Assembly: GCA_031278755.1 (NCBI GenBank)
Contig: JAITJV010000079.1
Coordinates: forward strand, 1 to 5,238
DNA: 5,238 nt
Direction: 5' to 3'
From: Treponema sp.
Lineage (GTDB): Bacteria; Spirochaetota; Spirochaetia; Treponematales; Breznakiellaceae
The translations under genes were made by a program, and so were the position numbers. The notes under the pieces are model-generated. The model was given only the letters and a program-made list of their open reading frames with translations, was not told the DNA's origin and did no database searches. Within the stretch, counting starts at the first letter, position 1. Each line of letters starts with the position of its first letter. Below are positions 5,003-5,238 of the stretch, piece after piece.

Positions 5003-5238
5003 TTCTGGAATTCATCTACCCGCTGGTCAAGTATTTTACTCCGTTTAACGTGTTCATGTACCTGACCTTCCGGGGGGCCTACGCGGCGCTTACCACCCTC
5101 CTTATCTGCTTCATGCTGGGGCCGCGCGTCATAGAGGGGCTGCGGCGGCTCAGGGTGGGGCAGTCGGTGCGGCAGGACGGCCCGGAATCGCACCTGAGCA
5201 AGTCGGGGACCCCCACAATGGGCGGGGTGTTTATTGTT
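4999..5238 (+). CDS. mraY: Phospho-N-acetylmuramoyl-pentapeptide-transferase MraY, 3'-truncated by the window edge
   Basis: MraY is the polytopic inner-membrane enzyme that moves phospho-MurNAc-pentapeptide from UDP to undecaprenyl phosphate, forming lipid I from the product of MurF. Eighty N-terminal residues are visible out of roughly 360 expected. They show the typical start (FIYPLVKYFTPFNVFMYLTF), a first membrane helix (about 26-41, GAYAALTTLLICFMLG), the basic loop RRLRVGQSVRQDGPESH and the family signature KSGTPTMGG (about 67-75). The frame is open to the last base with no stop. The ATG (4999-5001) overlaps the murF TGA (5000-5002), and a G-rich tract (4986-4991) 7 bases upstream can serve as ribosome-binding site, so the two consecutive pathway enzymes are coupled. 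Confidence 0.96.
   Translation, partial: MILEFIYPLVKYFTPFNVFMYLTFRGAYAALTTLLICFMLGPRVIEGLRRLRVGQSVRQDGPESHLSKSGTPTMGGVFIV

Noticed and set aside
3460..5193. Several minus-strand open frames inside ftsL, murF and mraY
   Set aside because: They are shadows of clearly identified plus-strand genes and show no domains of their own.

Overview
The window looks like chromosomal DNA from a treponeme-type spirochaete. The main reason is the truncated gene at the left edge, which reads as the C-terminal part of FlaA, the periplasmic flagellar filament outer-layer protein found only in spirochaetes. The fairly high GC content and the shortened division/cell-wall (dcw) cluster also fit a Treponema relative. 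The species cannot be fixed from sequence reading alone.

Layout: (1) 1-550, + strand, 3' end of flaA, closed by a strong intrinsic terminator (556-585). (2) 566-1533, - strand, a two-gene unit. The first gene is an 83-residue protein I do not recognise. Two bases later comes a 237-residue protein with a possible PD-(D/E)XK-nuclease-like N-terminus and a winged-helix-like C-terminus. Its last codons lie inside the terminator shared with flaA. (3) 1534-1881, a divergent regulatory region with no convincing gene. It is GC-rich on the left and sharply AT-rich on the right. It holds a 20-bp palindrome with a TACA-NN-TGTA core, a good sigma-70-like promoter for mraZ, and a pair of 10-bp-spaced direct repeats over the expected start site that resemble MraZ boxes. 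(4) 1882-5238, + strand, the head of the dcw operon: mraZ, rsmH (mraW), ftsL, murF and mraY (cut by the window end). The genes are tightly packed; rsmH/ftsL and murF/mraY each share an ATGA stop/start overlap.

The rightward genes work together in envelope growth and division. MraZ is the DNA-binding regulator of the cluster, RsmH methylates 16S rRNA, FtsL belongs to the divisome, MurF finishes the UDP-MurNAc-pentapeptide, and MraY moves it onto undecaprenyl phosphate as lipid I. The usual ftsI and murE between ftsL and murF are absent here.

The points most worth a second look are: the unrecognised leftward pair divergent from the dcw operon; the apparent CTG start of rsmH, without which the conserved HTPVL N-terminus is lost; the candidate MraZ autoregulatory repeats; and the BlaI/CopY-like palindrome in front of a cell-wall operon. 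No mobile element, CRISPR array, tRNA or rRNA was seen.
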